Positions 34,801 through 46,800 of a stretch of 64,000 nt of DNA are shown one piece after another. How positions within the stretch are numbered: position 1 is the stretch's first letter; each line of letters begins with the position of its first letter. The position numbers and the translations under genes were made by a program. Under the pieces are notes generated by a model. That model had not been told where the DNA came from, searched no databases, and saw only the letters and a program-made list of their open reading frames with translations. Source of the DNA: Apteryx mantelli. Lineage: Eukaryota > Chordata > Aves > Apterygiformes > Apterygidae. The stretch is taken from positions 27,952,553 to 28,016,552 of the forward strand of contig NC_089981.1 of assembly GCF_036417845.1 (NCBI RefSeq), given 5' to 3'.

Positions 34801-37800
34801 ATCTGTCCATTTATTAGTTCAGTAAGGCAGGATTGTATAGTTTATAACTGATACCTTGCAGAAACTGACTTGCTGCATCACTTTTGTGTGTGTAGAGCTG
34901 ATGCATTCATACTTTATTATCAAAGTGCACAGCTTAAAGAAATACTCTCATAGAACTAAGGTGTCTTTTACAATTGCTTGCTGAGGGATTTCGAAAAGTA
35001 CAGCTCTATTGTTTCCTTGTAGCAATTACATTCAAAATCATGGTGATACTTTGACCTGTCTGTAAATAGCTTAGTGCGTATAATACTGAACATTGAACTT
35101 CGCATTTTTGAGGCCCTTGGCAATGGGATTAGACATTACAGTGTTATTAGTGTTTGAAACACAAGAGGTAGAATTAACCATTTCCTGCTTGTTAAAAATT
35201 TGTACTAGACTGAATCCAAAGCCCGTTTAAGACAGTTTTTTCATTTGTTTTCAGTGGATTTTGAATAAGTACACTAATATTTTAATATATTTATATATAT
35301 ATTTTAAGTAAGGTAAATTTTGTCTTACAGATAGCAAATTGTAAAGAAAAAAAATAAAACAACCCAATACCTTTATGGGATTTAGTGCAACTCGATAGAC
35401 ATTAGAATTGAATGGCAGGAAAATTAAGAATGGTGACCCAAAAGCTAAACCCAGTGTGCACTGGTAACTTTCTCTGTCCCCATCCTCCCAATTTCTTTAA
35501 ACAGGTGACTTGAAACTTGTGGAAAAACCATCTCCTCTGACACTTGCTCCACATGATTTTGCAAACATTAAAGCTAATGTCAAGGTTGCTTCAACAGAAA
35601 ATGGAATCATCTTCGGTAATATTGGTAAGTAAACAATTTTGTGTGCAACATTAATGTGTAACATTTCTTAGATGCTTAATGAGCTCAGAAATAAATACTT
35701 AAAGCACTTCATACTGGAAGAGGAAATTAAATGGTCTGTAATGTATTAATATTTTTGTAATGATTAAAAAAAAAAATCACTTTTATTTAAAGTCATGGTA
35801 GAGCATGCTATCTTTAGAATGATTATCAGCATGACATTTGATCCAAGCATCTGAATTTAAAACATGAGCTAAGCAGTCTTGCCTGAAAGACCAGCTATCT
35901 TAATTCAAAGGCTCTACCACACTGGTAATGCTCTAGAAGAGGATGGAGACCAGCACTGAGCTGAAACAAATGTTGACTGTTGTTAACTGGCGAATGGTAA
36001 TTGAGTACTCTTATTTATTGCAAACTCACTTTTTTAAACATTAGGTGGTTTGTGTTTTATATTGCAGTGTATGATGTCTCTGGAGCAGCCAGCGATAGAA
36101 ACTGTGTTGTTCTCAGTGATATTCACATCGACATTATGGATTACATCCAGCCAGCTTCGTGCACGGATGCAGAGTTCCGACAGATGTGGGCAGAGTTTGA
36201 GTGGGAAAACAAAGTTAGTTTTCTGTTTGTGTTATTTTGAGGCTCTTTTGGATGAGGCATAGTTCTGTTTTTTGCTTTACGTCGACACATACCAGCATCT
36301 TTTCTTATGATATAAGCATCATTCACATGCTTATGTAACACAAGTGATTGTTGTTTGTATTGTGTCTAAGACTAGACAATTCTAGCTGCGTCTGTGTCTG
36401 CACATTGTCTGTGTAGAAATAGGTACCATCATCTTCTAAATATAGATAGTGGCTTTAGTATTTGAAAGAATCCATAAAGTCCATAAAATGCCTTGGATGT
36501 TGGCCTCGATTAACTCATTCTTAGTGACATCTTCTCTGTTTTGCAAGCTTAGTGAAGCAGTATCTTGCTTTTTTATTTTTTTTTATAAAAGTGTTATGTA
36601 TGTTGAGTCTTACCTCTTGTCTAGAGGCTGTCCAGATTGCTCAGTGGTTGCTGTGTACTTCAGTTCAAAGGAGAGATAATAACGTGTAAGTTGTTGCTGA
36701 GACTGCAGAATTATACTGCTTGGTCTCTCCATTTCAAAATAGAAGACACCGTAACTCAGAAGTGATGTGCTGCACTTCAGGATTTTCTATGGATTCCAAG
36801 CAGAATAACTTTTTAAATTTTGCAATGTGACTGAAGCATCCAGAGCACTTATGGATGCTACATAAAAAATGCACAAATGTCAGGTACACCTAACATTAGA
36901 GGATGCCCAAGCTGTTAATAACAGGCTTGTTATAAAAAGGTTGATTGGAGGGGAGATGTTCTCATACAACAGAGCAATGATTTAAAAAAAAAAAAAAAAA
37001 GCTGTTTTACACAAACTCTAGCCTTGTTTGCTATATGTATTTACATGTATAACTTGAGACTGAATTTAAGTGTCCCAAAGGGAACTTGAGAACAATAGTT
37101 TTTATCCTATGATATATGGATCCTTAGGAATTAAACTACCCCCGAAAGATGTATTAAAAGGCAATTTAATCAAGACCCACAGTCTTCAGTATGAGAAAGC
37201 CAAGACAGCCAAGAGAGCGTTGTTTCTAACAGCAAAAGATAAAAACCAAAAATACTTCTTTTACGTGCTACACACTGGCCCCTGCAGCCCTTTTCAGCTG
37301 CAGTAACCTGATTTCCAAGCCACTCTACCTGATTTAAATAGCTCTGGGCCAACTTGCTTAGTCCTCCTAAATAAATAAATAACATAAATTAGCTACTTAT
37401 GACTCTCCTACTTTTTCCAGGGCAATGAAGGAACTTTAGGCACTTTGGCTTATCGAAGTTTCAAAGCACTTCAAAGTAAAATTATGCTTTTTTTCCCCCC
37501 AATATTTTAATTACAGTTTTATTTCAGATAGATACAATGTCCTTCGTTACCCTTAGCTATGAGAGGTACTAATGTAGTTTCATGGAACAACTTCCCTTTT
37601 CTTGAAGGAGGCTGTTTTTCAATGAAGGATGAAGTGATTCCTAGCATCAGTCATTTAGAAATAAGCTTTTGGAGTAGATACCACTTTTGTTCAGGCAAAA
37701 TATAAACTTAAAATTCATATGAGAAACACACTATCTGAAACAGAGAATGTACGTGTTCAGCAGAGTATCATGTTCACTTAATATGTTTTAGAAGATACGG

Positions 37801-38479
37801 TAGTAAAAATGAATTTTTTTAACTAGTGGATTACAGGAGGTGAAGACTTCATATGGTGCCACCACATAGGATTTACAGCTAGCTTTCTGAATGTGGTGTT
37901 TCTCAAGAGAAATGTAGTGGTGATCTCCTTTTAGAGCTGCGAAGCAAAGGTGATTTCAGACATGTCTGATGTGCTGTTTAAAGTAATAGCACTTTTTCCC
38001 CTTTTTGAAGGTTACAGTGAACACAAATATCATTGATCTAAATGAATACTTACAGCACATACTGAAGTCAACCAATATGAAATGCCTGACTCCAGAGAAG
38101 GTGAGCTATTTGCTTGGAGGCTTTTAGACACCCTTTTTAGTTTGTGTGCTTTATTGTTTAACATTTTTTATGAATGTTATTAGAGATATTTGTTTACCAT
38201 ATGAAACAGTATATATATTTCAGAGTTTTGAAATGAGTGCTCTGAAAAGAGTAGAAGAAATTAATGTTATCAGAATTCTTTGCCACTTCCTTATGTTCAT
38301 ATTTTTTTGCAGCTGGACAAGAAATAATTAATGCTTGTTTTAGTTTGTAGTAGCTGTGCTATAATACATATTTTGATAGCACCATGTGTTTTTGTACAAT
38401 TTTTTTCGGTAGCTCAGAGTTCCTTCCTTCTCAGTCAAAATTTATCTTTATTTGCTATTTAGCCTTTTTGCTGTAAGGC

Positions 38480-38510
<31 letters not shown>

Positions 38511-40340
38511 TATATATAATAGCTATTTATTATTAATATGTAACATAATAGCTATTAGCTACTATATGTACAGTAGTTATTTGGTATTTAGCTTCTTTAG
38601 GCTCTCTGATATCCATTACCCATTACTCTTGTTTCAATGGCTAATACAGATTACATCTCTTTCAATATTAATTTTAAAAATTTAGAATTAATTTAGAAAA
38701 GTGTCATCAGTGTTTCCCACTGTGTGATTTGCTCATCTTCCAAAATGCTGTATATGAAGGCAGAGGTTTAAATGTTAAACATTGATATCTGCTTGGCTAT
38801 ACCTAGAATGAATCAAATGTATTTAAAGGATTTTGGTCTTTCTAAAGAGTTCAAATGTCCTTTCTGTAGGCACTTTCTGGTTACTGCGGCTTTATGGCTG
38901 CCAATCTTTATGCACGTTCCATATTTGGAGAAGATGCACTCGCCAATGTCAGCATTGAAAAGCCAATTCATCTTGGACCGGATGCTCCTGTCACTGGCCA
39001 CATACGAATCCGTGCAAAGAGTCAGGTAACTGTGGGTTCTATTCAGAGCATTGTTCCTTCTCATCGTTTTTAAGAAAATGTACGGCATGCTCTAAAAACT
39101 CACAGCTTTTTTGGTACTACTACAGTTAGTTCACAATATTAGGTAAGTGTAAAATTTTCAGGGATGATGAACATAGGAACTTCAGCCTTAGTTTAAAAAC
39201 AAACTTGTTTACATTTTGTGAGGGAAGAATGGCTTTCTAGTTAGGTGTAATCATACCCAAAAAACATATTATAGATCTCCTCTGCCAGTCCATTTTAATA
39301 AAATAGGCCTTTGGGCCAAGATTTCCTTATTTTATCCATAGCACTGCAAATAGGATGTTACATTTGATTTGCTTTTAAATAAAGAGCAGATGCCCCCTGA
39401 GGTTCCATGATCTGTTTCTTAATGAATTAAACATTTTTAAAAAAATTATTTAAATAGAATTATTTTCTAAAATTACTTTGAGATTTCTTTGGATTTTAGA
39501 ACTTAGGCTTTCTGACTAAAAAAAATACAAATTTGGAACTCTGTCTAATAATGAAAGAGGTGACATACCAACAGAAGTGTCTCAAATGGCATACAATAAA
39601 GGGTTTCCTCAATTTTTAAGGTCAAAGAATCCATTCAGTTTGTGATGTCATTGTAAAGATTTTGGAGTGGTTTAAATTAATGTTTCTGGTATGTTTACAG
39701 TGACTTTTTTATATAAGACTGCCTTAATAAAATATTCTGGCCTAAATATGCCAGCTCTAAATATGTCAGTCTCATCTTGAGATCATTCTGCTGTTGATTA
39801 GGTGGATTTGTGCAGTTTCTTTCGAGATTGCTTCCATTTCTGTGCAACATTAATATGATTCTGTGATGCGATTATTTTTTTGTAGCATTTTTGTATCAAG
39901 TGTTGGTATCAGCACTAAGTCTTTCAACTCTTAAATTTCGGTATTTGGTTTGACAGTTGTAACTTATCTAGTGGCAGCATACTTTCAATTGATGAAGGAT
40001 CCAATGGCTGAAAATTCTTTACTCTTCTGCCTATAGTATTGATGACAGAGCTTTAGTAGTTGCACGCTCATTTAAGTTTCATTGATTCAATAATAATAAT
40101 AATATTTAGATCTTGCCTTTACCTGATGTTAAAAAGGTATGAACTGTAATTTAGATAAATACATGAACAGTTAGAAATACTTTAATTTCCATGCCACTAG
40201 CTTCATAGATTTCTGTTATATACAGATACAGTGATTATAAAGTATCAACATCATGAATGTCTTCTTTCTTTTCCTTACAGGGAATGGCCCTCAGTCTTGG
40301 AGATAAAATCAATTTGTCTCAGAAGAAAACAAGTTTATAA
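22773..40340 (+). CDS. COPB1: Coatomer subunit beta, beta-COP (COPB1), 21 coding exons
   Basis: Encodes a core subunit of the COPI coat, which is recruited by Arf1-GTP to Golgi membranes for retrograde transport; beta-COP pairs with delta-COP in the AP-like F-subcomplex. Coding exons: 22773-22863, 23547-23776, 24543-24712, 25463-25577, 26371-26463, 27020-27157, 28156-28275, 28734-28841, 28931-29077, 29674-29819, 30863-30959, 31495-31655, 32345-32465, 32873-33100, 33296-33475, 33916-34060, 35505-35624, 36068-36213, 38011-38100, 38870-39025, 40281-40340. The total is 2862 nt, 953 residues, the same length as I recall for human. Residues about 20-540 form the adaptin-like alpha-solenoid trunk, a charged linker follows, and about 670-945 form the C-terminal appendage. 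The sequence is near-identical to the mammalian protein. All donors are GT except intron 2, which is GC-AG. No frameshift or missing exon. Confidence 0.97.
23547..23776 (+). CDS. COPB1: COPB1 coding exon 3 (residues 31-107)
   Basis: Starts [20 protein letters not shown] and ends CDAYRK, the first HEAT-like helices of the adaptin N-terminal trunk. Acceptor CTTTCTAG, donor GTAGCC; 230 nt. Confidence 0.96.
24543..24712 (+). CDS. COPB1: COPB1 coding exon 4 (residues 108-163)
   Basis: Encodes [20 protein letters not shown] onward to AIYTIY, with the adaptin-typical Hxxx[11 protein letters not shown] pattern (here [13 protein letters not shown]). Acceptor TTTGTTTTAG, donor GTAAAT. The next intron contains a purine/pyrimidine inverted block. 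Confidence 0.96.
24836..24902. repeat. G-rich/C-rich inverted block in COPB1 intron 4
   Basis: A 29-base almost pure purine arm (24836-24864, with G8, G3, G3 and G3 runs) is followed after a short spacer by an almost pure pyrimidine arm ending in a run of 12 C. The arms are partly complementary, so the strand could fold as a hairpin. Each strand also meets the simple four-G-run rule for a quadruplex. Confidence 0.7.
25463..25577 (+). CDS. COPB1: COPB1 coding exon 5 (residues 164-202)
   Basis: Encodes [20 protein letters not shown] onward to MLIHADQ in the solenoid trunk. Acceptor TTTGTTTAAG, donor GTAAGG. Confidence 0.96.
26371..26463 (+). CDS. COPB1: COPB1 coding exon 6 (residues 203-233)
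   Basis: Encodes [20 protein letters not shown] then [11 protein letters not shown]. Acceptor ATTTGTGTAG, donor GTAAAA; 93 nt, phase 0. Confidence 0.96.
27020..27157 (+). CDS. COPB1: COPB1 coding exon 7 (residues 234-279)
   Basis: Encodes [20 protein letters not shown] onward to SAPTAIK in the trunk solenoid. Acceptor TTTAACCTAG, donor GTATAT; 138 nt, phase 0. Confidence 0.96.
28156..28275 (+). CDS. COPB1: COPB1 coding exon 8 (residues 280-319)
   Basis: Encodes [20 protein letters not shown] onward to HERVLQ; the [11 protein letters not shown] stretch is a typical adaptin helix. Acceptor TTTTATTTTAG, donor GTATGT. Confidence 0.96.
28734..28841 (+). CDS. COPB1: COPB1 coding exon 9 (residues 320-355)
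   Basis: Encodes [20 protein letters not shown] then [16 protein letters not shown]. Acceptor TTGTTGCAG, donor GTAAAA. The next intron is only 89 bases, the shortest in the gene. Confidence 0.96.
28931..29077 (+). CDS. COPB1: COPB1 coding exon 10 (residues 356-404)
   Basis: Encodes [20 protein letters not shown] onward to AANVIPV. Acceptor TTTTCTATAG, donor GTATGC; 147 nt, phase 0. Confidence 0.96.
29674..29819 (+). CDS. COPB1: COPB1 coding exon 11 (residues 405-452)
   Basis: Encodes [20 protein letters not shown] onward to HAIKSV, ending two bases into Lys453. Donor GTGAGT. Confidence 0.96.
30863..30959 (+). CDS. COPB1: COPB1 coding exon 12 (residues 453-485)
   Basis: Encodes [20 protein letters not shown] onward to RRSLGE; the ALWILGEYC stretch is a hallmark helix of adaptin/COP trunks. 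Acceptor TTATCTTAG, donor GTGTGT. Confidence 0.96.
31495..31655 (+). CDS. COPB1: COPB1 coding exon 13 (residues 486-538)
   Basis: Encodes [20 protein letters not shown] onward to KKEED, a charged and probably flexible segment near the end of the trunk. Acceptor ACTCTTAG, donor GTATCT, which looks U2-type because it lacks the CCTTT continuation. Confidence 0.96.
32345..32465 (+). CDS. COPB1: COPB1 coding exon 14 (residues 539-579)
   Basis: Encodes [20 protein letters not shown] onward to EKKKQN. Acceptor CTTTGCAG, donor GTAAGT. Confidence 0.96.
32873..33100 (+). CDS. COPB1: COPB1 coding exon 15 (residues 580-655)
   Basis: Encodes [20 protein letters not shown] onward to EEEKLSQK. It covers the last trunk helices and the start of the charged linker to the appendage. 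Acceptor CCCCTTTCTCAG, donor GTGAGA; 228 nt, phase 0. Confidence 0.96.
33296..33475 (+). CDS. COPB1: COPB1 coding exon 16 (residues 656-715)
   Basis: Encodes [20 protein letters not shown] onward to ASKLNK, the linker and beginning of the coatomer-beta C-terminal region. Acceptor TTTCTGCAG, donor GTAATA; 180 nt. Confidence 0.96.
33916..34060 (+). CDS. COPB1: COPB1 coding exon 17 (residues 716-763)
   Basis: Encodes [20 protein letters not shown] onward to LELATL, beta-sandwich strands of the appendage region. Acceptor CTTTGACAG, donor GTAAGG; one base of Gly764. Confidence 0.96.
35505..35624 (+). CDS. COPB1: COPB1 coding exon 18 (residues 764-803)
   Basis: Encodes [20 protein letters not shown] onward to IIFGNI. 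Acceptor TTTAAACAG, donor GTAAGT; one base of Val804. Confidence 0.96.
36068..36213 (+). CDS. COPB1: COPB1 coding exon 19 (residues 804-852)
   Basis: Encodes [20 protein letters not shown] onward to EFEWENK, entering the platform subdomain. Acceptor TTATATTGCAG, donor GTTAGT. Confidence 0.96.
38011..38100 (+). CDS. COPB1: COPB1 coding exon 20 (residues 853-882)
   Basis: Encodes [20 protein letters not shown] then [10 protein letters not shown]. Acceptor CCCTTTTTGAAG, donor GTGAGC; 90 nt, phase 0. Confidence 0.96.
38480..38518. repeat. (AT)n microsatellite in COPB1 intron 20
   Basis: About 11 AT units, a short AAA interruption, then more TA units, in an otherwise AT-rich intron. Confidence 0.85.
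38870..39025 (+). CDS. COPB1: COPB1 coding exon 21 (residues 883-934)
   Basis: Encodes [20 protein letters not shown] onward to IRIRAKSQ, the platform part of the appendage. Acceptor CTTTCTGTAG, donor GTAACT; 156 nt, phase 0. Confidence 0.96.
40281..40340 (+). CDS. COPB1: COPB1 last coding exon (residues 935-953 and stop)
   Basis: Encodes [19 protein letters not shown] and TAA. The terminal residue is Leu where I recall Ile in the human protein. Acceptor CTTTTCCTTACAG. Confidence 0.95.
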   Translation, partial: GMALSLGDKINLSQKKTSL

Positions 40341-40620
40341 ATTTTGCATAATGTCTTTTCGGGTCTTTTACAATTTAACTTTAGGTATGTGGCTTTTGGG
40401 ATCCAGAACATCTTATATTCTTCAAGTTCTATAACTGTAGAAGCCAAGCTTTTGAGCTGAATGCATTCCAGCAGATAATTTATAGGTTCTCCATGATTGA
40501 TACAGAGCAAAATTTTTAAATCTCCATTTTTTTTCTTTGTGTCCTGGAATTTGTCGTCTTTGTCTCTAATATATACTGATGCTCACAGTACAATAAACAA
40601 ATCTATGCCAGTGCAGTTTT
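40341..40620 (+). other. COPB1 3' UTR
   Basis: A short 3' UTR ending soon after AATAAA at 40592. No other gene signal lies within it. Confidence 0.7.
40592..40597 (+). terminator. COPB1 poly(A) signal AATAAA
   Basis: Canonical AATAAA about 250 bases after the stop, followed by a GTGCAGTTTTGTTTTT stretch that fits a GU/U-rich downstream element. Confidence 0.75.
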
Positions 40621-40796
40621 GTTTTTAAATTATAAACTCTGTATTATTTGATTACTACTGAATATCTGGCAGGGTTATTTTGACACTCCAAGGAGTGAGA
40701 GTATTTAATTGCTTGAAGTATTTACACGAATGGCTAGTCCTGAATTGTGTGAATTTGTGACTGTGACTCTTAAAATACTCTCATGTATCTAGGAGA

Positions 40797-40845
40797 ATAT
40801 ATGTATACACACATGTATATGTGTGTATGTGTGTATATATATAAA
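40797..40845. repeat. Alternating TG/TA microsatellite
   Basis: Interleaved TATG, TGTG and TATA units about 200 bases past the COPB1 poly(A) signal. The alternating purine-pyrimidine pattern is typical of a decayed dinucleotide repeat. Confidence 0.7.
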
Positions 40846-40849
40846 AGAC

Positions 40850-43800
40850 CTAAATCAAAGGCTGTATCTTCTAGATGGTTGGTTTAATAATGTAATCACT
40901 TGGCACAGGCAAAGTTGTAGTATTAAAATTGTATAGTATAGCATGTAAAGGGAGACTGTCAAAATTCAGGTCTTTCGAGCAAATAGTAAATACTATTACT
41001 AATACTACTAATAGGAAATACTTTCAGAATAGCATTATTGTCATGAGTAACACATAACATTCTTGGTGTTTTTATTTTTTTAGTTGAATACAAAAAACAC
41101 AGCGAAGTGCAACAGTAAAGTTGTAGCAATGTAAGCAGTATTTTCAGTGAATGCAGCCATTAGCCACATATGTAAGCTCAGGAAGGAAGGATTCAAACTG
41201 ATTATGATCTTGCATTGAAAACGAGTGCATTGAACCATGTTGGGGAAGTCTCGGAAAAGGAAGAATTGTGATTGGAGTTCAGGTCAGGATGTGGAAGTGA
41301 GTTAACACCATTTTAGCAGTAGATTAAAACATATAGCCATTAGACTGAAAATATATTTAGCTGAATCTGTTAAGCATTAATTCTGAATTTGTTAAATTGT
41401 TGCAAGCAATGAATTCTACAGAAGCGTCCCGGGAGCCAACAGTACTCTTCCAGTTGGCAGAAGGTTCTACTGAAAGAAGTTGAACAGCTGCGGTCCTGCT
41501 CTAGTAGGACAGAAGAGAACTAGTATCCTGAGTAGCTGGTTCCTAAAGCATTTAAGGCCTCAGTGGTGAAAATAGTTATTTTACACTCTTGAATAAGCGT
41601 TGGCACACGTGTAGTTTGAATAGCACACGTATAAAGTTTGAAATGAAGACTCCAGACTTCTGAGTCTGGCTAAAGTATCATCCTAAAAGTATATTGCAAA
41701 AATCAAACTGATAAGTGAGATTCATATAAGTATTTCACGTTCCTCCCAATACTTCTTTTTGTCAGCTAGCTTTGGTGTGTTCTTGTAAGCGTTAGGTTCA
41801 CTTTAGTTCTTTTCATTCCAGTCCTGTTCTGAAGCTTAAGTACTAGAAAATAGTTTGCCCATAGTAATTTTTTTGTTTTATTTGTTTGTTTTTTAAAGGG
41901 ATGGGTGTAGATCTGTCAACATCAGAAACTTTTCGCTGGCTGCACCATTCTGAATTTTCAGTAAATAAAAATTGTCAGTAAAAGATGGCTGGCACTAGTA
42001 AATTTTTTAAGCCATTAGCTGTGGAAGCCATACTGTATTTAATACACAGTCAGTATTAAAGTTTGCATTAGTACCCCAGTGTACAAATCCCTATTAGAGC
42101 TAAGCCTATATATCTGCTACACTGTTTATTAAATGCTCTGGATTCAAAATATGTGACTTTCAGAAGCTTTTGTACATTTATTATTTTTTCATAGGTACAC
42201 CTCACGCTTATCACGTGCAGTGAGAAAAAGGTCTTGGGTAAGCAAACCTGTTGATTTAATGTCTGAGCAGAGATGCTACTTGAAAGTAGCTTCCAAAGGC
42301 TTTGATTACCTTGTGCACTTTAGTGAGCATCAAATATGCTCACAAAATGTACGGGTATGTCACAGGTATAAATAGTAGATAGGTACTGTTGATATTAAGC
42401 ATTTTGATGAAGTAATTTTAAAGCCTTTATCTGCCATGGTGGGTAGTATCCAGATCTTGTACTCCAGTAAACTTTAGAGATAGTGAAACAATAAGATAGT
42501 GCAACATGGTTTTGCTGAGTGACTTGGTTATGCTTTGCATGTTTTGAAATCTCTTTTTGGTTCTGTTCCACATTATTTTGCTTTCTAATGAAAGCTCTGA
42601 CTCTCACATCACATGATACCAGCAAGAGCTGAGGCCCTGGATATACTGATCTGCCTTGATAATGAGGTTACGTATCTATATGATCTCACAGAGGTGGAAA
42701 TTCAGAGCAGTTGTATTGTTCCATGTGAAGCTGTGCCAAATTCACAATGACATAGTAGAGATGATCGGAATGCGACTTTAGTTGCTTAGTACTGCATAAT
42801 TCAGAGGGGGGAAGAAAAGCATACAAGCATGTTATGTGTGCTGCCCTGTGAAATTCAGTGCATATTGGTATGCTGCTTTTGTTGGGTGTGTGGGGGGGGA
42901 GATTTTATTCTAGTGATTTTAAGCCAAACCAAGAGAATGAGAAGAAAATCCTGGGACTTGTGATTTGTTTCATCTCTGCAAAGGCATTGTGATTAGCAGG
43001 ATGCTAATAGAAAATGAGTCAAAGCTGCACGTATAATGATTTGAGTGAGATGGATTTGCTGATCACAACCAAGGAAGCATGTTTTTGGAGGAAGATGACA
43101 ACTTTCAGTATCTGTTATCCAAACCCTGTTTCATCTGCAGTCTGCGATCCTGAAGTTGGAGAATAGGAAAAGACTCTGGCATGTGCAGATCTCCATATTT
43201 TATGCAATTCATAAATCAGCTGCTAAGGGAACATAATTTAACTAGGTTTAGGGTATCTTTTGCTATCAGGACTTCACTTATGCAAGGACATGAAAATATG
43301 TGTTCAGCACAAGCTGCCCTGTCTTTAGGATTCATTCCTCTTATGTTCTGCTTTCTAATAGCTCCTGAATTGCTGTTGCATAGAAGCTTTTATGGGTGAT
43401 GTGTATTTTTTCAGTAGCCTGGACACTGAAAAAATGTTAAATGCCTGTTTCGTACTCATAGATGTGAAATTCTGTCCTTTAGTACCTATCCTATTGTGTT
43501 TGGCTAAGATTTTCATCAGTAACTCAAATTGTAGACTGATTTTGGTTCAAGGTACCTCTTTTCTAGAATGGGTTTTGTGCTCTAAAGAGGTGTTTTCTGT
43601 GTCTGCCTGAGTACAAAGGTAGAATTTTCAAACTGTGTCATTTGGTGGCTCACCTCCTGAGAGGTGGTCCACTGGACTTCAGCCACTCCTGGTCAGGCTC
43701 ATGTGGGTCAGTTCACTTGTCACTGCTTACAAAAATTATACTTGCGACACCTATTATAGCCACTTACAGGGAGAGGAAATAGGAGGAAAGTTAATGTATT

Positions 43801-46800
43801 TCGTGGTGGTTCCTGTAAGAATTCGCAGCTATGAGCGAATAGGAGAGCCAGGTGCACGAGAACAACAGATGCACCATCAGTCAATTTTAAAAACTGCTGT
43901 CTAAGGAGAGCAAGGACTTTTAAGTAATTGCTATTGAAATGCAGATCAACATTAATGGGGTGCAAAACATTTTCCTAGGAATTAGAGAACTCTCCCTGAG
44001 CAGCAACAGTAGCACTGCATGTCACCATAGAAAGGAATATCTCATGCAGACCAGTTTGCCTTATAATCCACTTACAGCTTTTTTGTTGCAGCAGAATTTA
44101 GCAAAAGCTAGTGTGTAACAGCGGCTATACTGTGTTGTTCAAAACTTTGTACCAGGAGGTTAGTAACCAGTTCTCTGGGCAACAATAGTATGTATTGCAT
44201 ATACTACGCTTGGGTAAGGTAGTGGTATTCTACGACTCTGGTTTCAGAAACTTGGGCAAGAACAGAAGAAATCCCCATTTGGGAATAAATGGAGCAAGAA
44301 AACTTGCTGCTTTTCTGATAGAGCTTTTAGAAAGTCATTATCTGATGTAGTGCTGACAAAACAGGAAGCTGGTTTCCCCCATGCTTTTGTTCCTAACTTA
44401 GAGCTGCTGCGAGTCAGGACCAAATTTTATCACCAGGGCCCAGTGAAGATTTATATTTGTGTTCTGTTTAGATGGTATGTGAAGAGCAGGAAAGTTTTTA
44501 TGATGACTGGCATGAAACAGTCAATTATCTAGGAAAGGAAGGGGTAATCCCAATAAAACCCAAAGGTAGGTAGTATAAACCAAGAGTACATCAGGCTATA
44601 GGGGAACGTATTTTGTATATTGAGCTTTAAAAAGATTTGTAAATGGGTTCTGTAGAAACTGGGACAGCTTTATGCGGCTGTCAGAAGAGTGAGGCTGCAT
44701 GTAAGGGGCGTGTGCTTCATGGCACAGAGCTGTGGTTGGAGTGTTGAGGAAAAGCCAGTTAATCCATAGTTTGGGTAATCCATGTAGTCATATCTATCAA
44801 TTAGCTGTGCTCAGTTGCAAATAAATGTGTTTTATAAAATTGTCATGTGTTGCTACACCAGAGGGTGCTGTCTCACAACTATAAGAAATTTTGATTTAGA
44901 GCATTTTTTTAAAAAAACGTTAGTAAGGAGGAGGAAAGTAAAGGAGGTGCAGTAGGCTTTGCCATAAAATGGATACAGGATAGTTTTGGCCTACTCTCAA
45001 GGTTGTTTTCAATTGTTTTTTGTGTGTGTGCGTGTGTGTGTATTTTCAGGTTGCCTAGCTATGTGTAACCAGCATGCAGTGGTGCTGACAGCTCAATTTA
45101 CTTTTATAGTGCATCTGTTTCAATGCTGACTTTTCTCTATAGAGATTTTATTTTTCAAAAATGTAATGAGATAGGTTTGGCTATGTACATCTGGCCTAGG
45201 AAGGGTCTCCTGTATGGAAGATGTGATAATGAGTTCATTAAGGGAGGATATAAATGAAGTGTAAGAAATACTGACCATCGCTTTCCCTGTACATTTGTAG
45301 TACCAATCTAGGCAATTTTTTGTTTGTTCAGAGCCACAAATATCCATCTTATTTCACTAGATACTTCTCCTGATATTTTTGTGTTTCCGTTTTTAGGAGT
45401 GTCTTGCACAGTTTGTCATTTTAACCTCTTCTAGACTCAGTGCATTTTTTTACTTATTTACATCAATGCAGTATATTTTGTCAGAATGATTCACAGTCTC
45501 CAAGAATAGAGGGAGTTGGCAGCAAAAAATGTAATTTTTTTTAATATTCTGAAAGATCAGCACAATTGTAATAATTACATGTTTTAGACCTCTTCTAATT
45601 GAGTTCTGTGAATTTGAATGTTATCGTAAACACTTATTTACACAGTTTCTGTGACTTAAAAGTCCCTATTGTGCTGTTTCTTTCACTGTCATTTAATTTA
45701 GGAGAAGCAAAAAAGACTAAGCCTATTGTTTTCCTGGCTCCAATACAACAGTAGAGGTAGTAGCTCTCAGTGTTCCTGCATCTTATTAATGCTGTCTTCC
45801 AGGTTTGATGTTTCAGCTTCTCCCTGTAATGTCTGATCAAAGATAGAATTTTTCACAACAGGTGGTCACATTAGCATCTTTTCATTAAAATAGGGCCTTT
45901 TCTTTTTCTAAGGCCTTTGTAAAACCATATAGGAATTATAAGAATATTATCATGCTTTTAGTTTTTGTTCATCACTTCCAAAGTTTGGAAATGACATCTG
46001 ACTTCTGTATTTAGAAAGGTTAGGAAAACAAATTTTCATATACAGAAACTGTCATTTGAATTTCAAAATGCAATAAGGATGTTTTATTCTGATCTATTAG
46101 AATAACTGCTGTCATTCATCTTATTTCAGACACAAGAACAAAGAATTATTCCCACCGAGTTGCCTTTAAGCTACGCACTTATTAAAATATTTGTGTGTTC
46201 TCATGTAATCATGTGTAGAAACTTTACTCTAGATGAGATTCCCCAGGACCTTTACATAGTCTGAATTTCTTTTCCTTTCTTGCTTTAAATATTTAATGTT
46301 ACTAACAAGTGCTGATCTCTTGTACTGTCCAAAGATAACATGGCATGTTGCACAGGCATTTACCTCCCTGCTCTTAATTGTTTTTCAAATGAAATTTGTC
46401 ATTTTTTTCAGCACTCCCTGAATTCAGTGATGGTTGTTCAATTTCCTCTTCCAGCTATGGCCAATGAAAGAGTTTTTAAGCAGAAGTAGTATGTACCATT
46501 TAACAGTAAATTCTTTCTTGAGGCCAGAAATAGTTGATGAGTGGTGCAAAGATATGCATCAGTCCCTTCAGCATCTGGAGGGTAGCGTTGTGACTTTAGA
46601 GGTCACAGAGCTTGTTGCTGAATACTCTATTCTGCATTTTGGCTGTAGAACAGTAGAATGTAGGACCTGTGGGCACAATAGGAACCCCATTGGGTGTATC
46701 TATATAAATAATGTAGTACAAATCTGCCTTGCATCTGTAGCTGGAGTCTTGTGGTATGCACTTGAACTTAAAGTGATTTTCCTCCTGATGGAACCCAGGT